This document shows, piece after piece, positions 61,785 through 64,000 of a stretch of DNA of 64,000 bases. The notes beneath the pieces are model-generated. The model did no database searches and was not told the origin of the DNA. It saw only the letters and a program-made list of their open reading frames with translations. The position numbers and the translations under genes are program-made. Source of the stretch: Panopea generosa (lineage: Eukaryota; Mollusca; Bivalvia; Adapedonta; Hiatellidae); contig CM055902.1 in the NCBI GenBank assembly GCA_029582155.1, positions 13,608,041-13,672,040 of the forward strand, given 5' to 3'. Positions within the stretch are counted from its first letter, which is position 1. Every line of letters starts with the position of its first letter.

Positions 61785-61955
61785 AGCTCGATTGCGATGA
61801 AAGCTCAGAGCTTATATGAACCGCTTTCGAGTCCGTTTCCTGGGCAGAACCAGTACTGAATGTTGTTTTATAAGAGATACGTATCCAGCTGGGGGTCGGA
61901 CCCGCAACCACTGACGTGAGCGGCAAACACTCTTTCCATTATACTACGGCCCCCG
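61785..61955 (-). mobile_element. tRNA-derived SINE, family 4, reverse copy
   Basis: Reverse complement of the 46018-46200 element through head and body (GATGAAAGCTCAGAGCTTATATGAACCGCTTTCGAGTCCGTTTCCTGGG). It is head-to-head with the copy at 62077. Confidence 0.78.
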
Positions 61956-62076
61956 TTAACATTTGAATTCACAAAGTAAGATATTGATAATGGCCGCCAG
62001 TAGCTCGAGGTCAGTAGTTGTTTGGTAACATTGTTATTGTATAGAGTTTCGATTCTTTTAAAAATGTAATTTACAA

Positions 62077-62155
62077 GCGGGGTGGTAGTGTAGTGGATAG
62101 AGTGTTGACCGCTCACGCCAGAGGTTGTGGGTTCGATACCAAGCTCGACCCAATG
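62077..62155 (+). mobile_element. tRNA-derived SINE head, family 4
   Basis: GCGGGGTGGTAGTGTAGTGGATAGAGTGTTGACCGCTCACGCC..GTGGGTTCGATACC; body absent after TCGACCCAATG. Confidence 0.7.
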
Positions 62156-62895
62156 TATATAGATAGATTGATTAAAAAAGTTTTATTTGCATTTTTTGTT
62201 AATGCAATAAACTTAAACATTCAAGGCCTTTGAAAATAGTGCATTTTAAAATATTTCGGTTTTATAAATCATTTGTTCACGATTTTAATAATGCACCATA
62301 ATGTGTAGCCCCAAAATTGATTTTTATTCTTTATTCTATAATTGATATAAAGGTTTGCATGCTTGTCATTAATAGAAAACTTATCTTTTATTGTTTGTCA
62401 ACCTGCACTATAAAAATATGATGAGAAAAGTAGGGTTCATGTGTCATTCAAGAGATTTTTTTCTATTCAGTGTTTTCACTGTTGGCAAAGTGAAAGTAGA
62501 CTTCATGTATTCATATTCCAACTTCCAAACATCATATTTTTCTAAACTCACAATTCAAACATGACAGTGCTTTCGAAATGTTAAAAATACACTAATAATG
62601 CCATTCAAATAAAAACTGAGCATCAAAATCAGGAAAATGTACTTTTAAAGAAGAAACAAGGATTATATATAAGCGACATTATGCTACTACCCAACGGAAA
62701 TAATTCTTGTTTCCAATAATTGTACTATTCAATAAGTTCATGTCAATATATTGGGTATTTGAAACATACCCGTAGTACATCTCATACTGTTACGTTTTCT
62801 AATTGTACTACTATGGCGAAAACTTAAACACGTGATTTACAAATAGTGTTATTAATTCTAGCAATATATGCAGTTAGCTAGCAGCTCACCAAGCG

Positions 62896-62898
<3 letters not shown>

Positions 62899-62992
<94 letters not shown>
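62899..62992. repeat. (CT)n microsatellite
   Basis: About 45 CT dinucleotides with two interruptions. The Ser-Leu frame across it is not a gene. Confidence 0.96.
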
Positions 62993-63892
62993 CTGTCAGC
63001 AAACCACACCAGAAATGAAGTTTTTAAAAGTACGCATGAACTATACATGCGGTCATCTTATTAGCCACTTTAAATGTGCCTAATATTTGAACAGTACCTC
63101 GCATGTTATCTGGCGGTACACTCAACAACACCCCCCGTAACTTTCAACTGTACACACATGAACGATCGTATAAATTAATATCTTACTCAAGTCGCTTTTA
63201 GTAACAGGCGGACAATACGATAACTTGATTCAGTATATGTATTGGTGTTGCACTGGTCCCCAGAAAAAGTTCTTTACCTTTATGAACTTGGACACACATT
63301 ATGTCCAATCTCCCTGATGTGATTAAAGACCGCCAGTGGTCAGTAGCAACCTGAGGAGAAACACCAGCATACATGTTGCGAATTTGAAAAGATCAGTAAG
63401 GTTAAATGGTTTCCAACAGAAACAATAGACCATAATAATAACATACAATCAACTATTTAAACCAGTAATGAAGTTGACATTGAAACGTCTGAAAATGACC
63501 CCCTGTCATAAATTGCTGTAAAACAGCAAAGCTCGTACGAAATATTGACCCTACCCCTATAAAATAATGACCCCCATTGCCATTCATGTATATCACACAT
63601 CATAGAAGGTGTATATTATTTCAAGTTAGGCAATCTTTCTGTTCGTCCGTCCAATTGTCTAATAAATATAAAACATGTCTTATGAAAGGCAGAAATTGTT
63701 AAAATCTCGTGTTACACATGTGAAGATTATTCATCTTGTATTTGAGAAGGAAGAGTCATGGGTCTCCAAAAATTGGTTACAGGTACGAGATGAACACCCG
63801 AATACATTTATAATGGTATTTAACGCCATTCCCAACACATTTCGAGTTATATATGGCATACTTGGTTTTATAACTGGCAAACTTTCTTGTAG

Positions 63893-64000
63893 TAATGTAA
63901 AGTAGTGATGTCCTTGTTATGCAACATTGTATACAGCAAATGTAATGCACTTGGTGTGTGAGTTCAGCGTGCTTACTGACACCGTGAACACCTATTGCGC
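63893..64000. repeat. Direct repeat, copy 2, cut by the window end
   Basis: Same element as 61390-61512, same orientation, 2.5 kb downstream. The open frame at 63675-63905 runs into its edge and shows no recognised domain. Confidence 0.75.

Noticed and set aside
62868..63083. Ser-Leu repeat protein
   Set aside because: Translation of the (CT)n microsatellite.
63675..63905. 76-codon frame (MSYERQKLLKSRVTH...) as a gene
   Set aside because: No recognised domain, no splice context, and its end runs into a dispersed direct repeat.

Overview
This is eukaryotic nuclear DNA: AT-rich, with short exons separated by long introns, consensus GT/AG splice sites, no bacterial-style gene packing, and a dense load of tRNA-derived SINEs, small terminal-inverted-repeat (TIR) elements and minisatellites. 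The repeat style and protein sequences suggest a bivalve mollusc; this is an inference from the sequence, not a database match.

Three protein-coding genes can be assembled exon by exon, plus the first exon of a fourth. (1) Minus strand, 10237 down to 423: SLC37A4-like glucose-6-phosphate transporter, nine exons, with the C-terminal end lying beyond base 1. (2) Plus strand, 24506 to 39370: a complete syntaxin-7/12-type endosomal Qa-SNARE, nine coding exons and 280 residues. (3) Minus strand, 48047 down to 44384: a complete three-exon, 221-residue four-transmembrane protein of the PMP22/EMP/claudin superfamily. (4) Plus strand, 60986 to 61119: a probable first coding exon of an unidentified gene. 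The genes are functionally unrelated and form no operon or cluster. Almost every long reading frame outside these exons comes from tandem repeats or dispersed elements.

Layout: 1-10.3 kb, SLC37A4 with repeat-filled introns; 10.3-24.4 kb, intergenic DNA with a LINE 3' end, SINEs and two arrays of one 32-bp minisatellite; 24.4-39.4 kb, the syntaxin gene with a 27-bp array in intron 5 and a 42-bp array in intron 8; 39.4-44.4 kb, intergenic; 44.4-48.0 kb, the claudin-like gene; 50.1-58.8 kb, a satellite block; 59-64 kb, microsatellites, SINEs and the orphan first exon.

The most interesting signal is the satellite block. A decayed LINE (reverse-transcriptase C-terminal end and 3' UTR) splits an older satellite built on a roughly 30-bp unit. 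Inside the LINE 3' UTR a 68-bp segment has expanded to nearly 60 copies. The unexpanded version of the same 3' UTR, with one copy of the segment, is at 10985-11398 on the opposite strand, so progenitor and product are in the same window. A second curiosity is that three different minisatellites in SLC37A4 each start at an exon boundary and carry a splice-site sequence in the repeat unit. All assignments come from reading the sequence; no searches were run.
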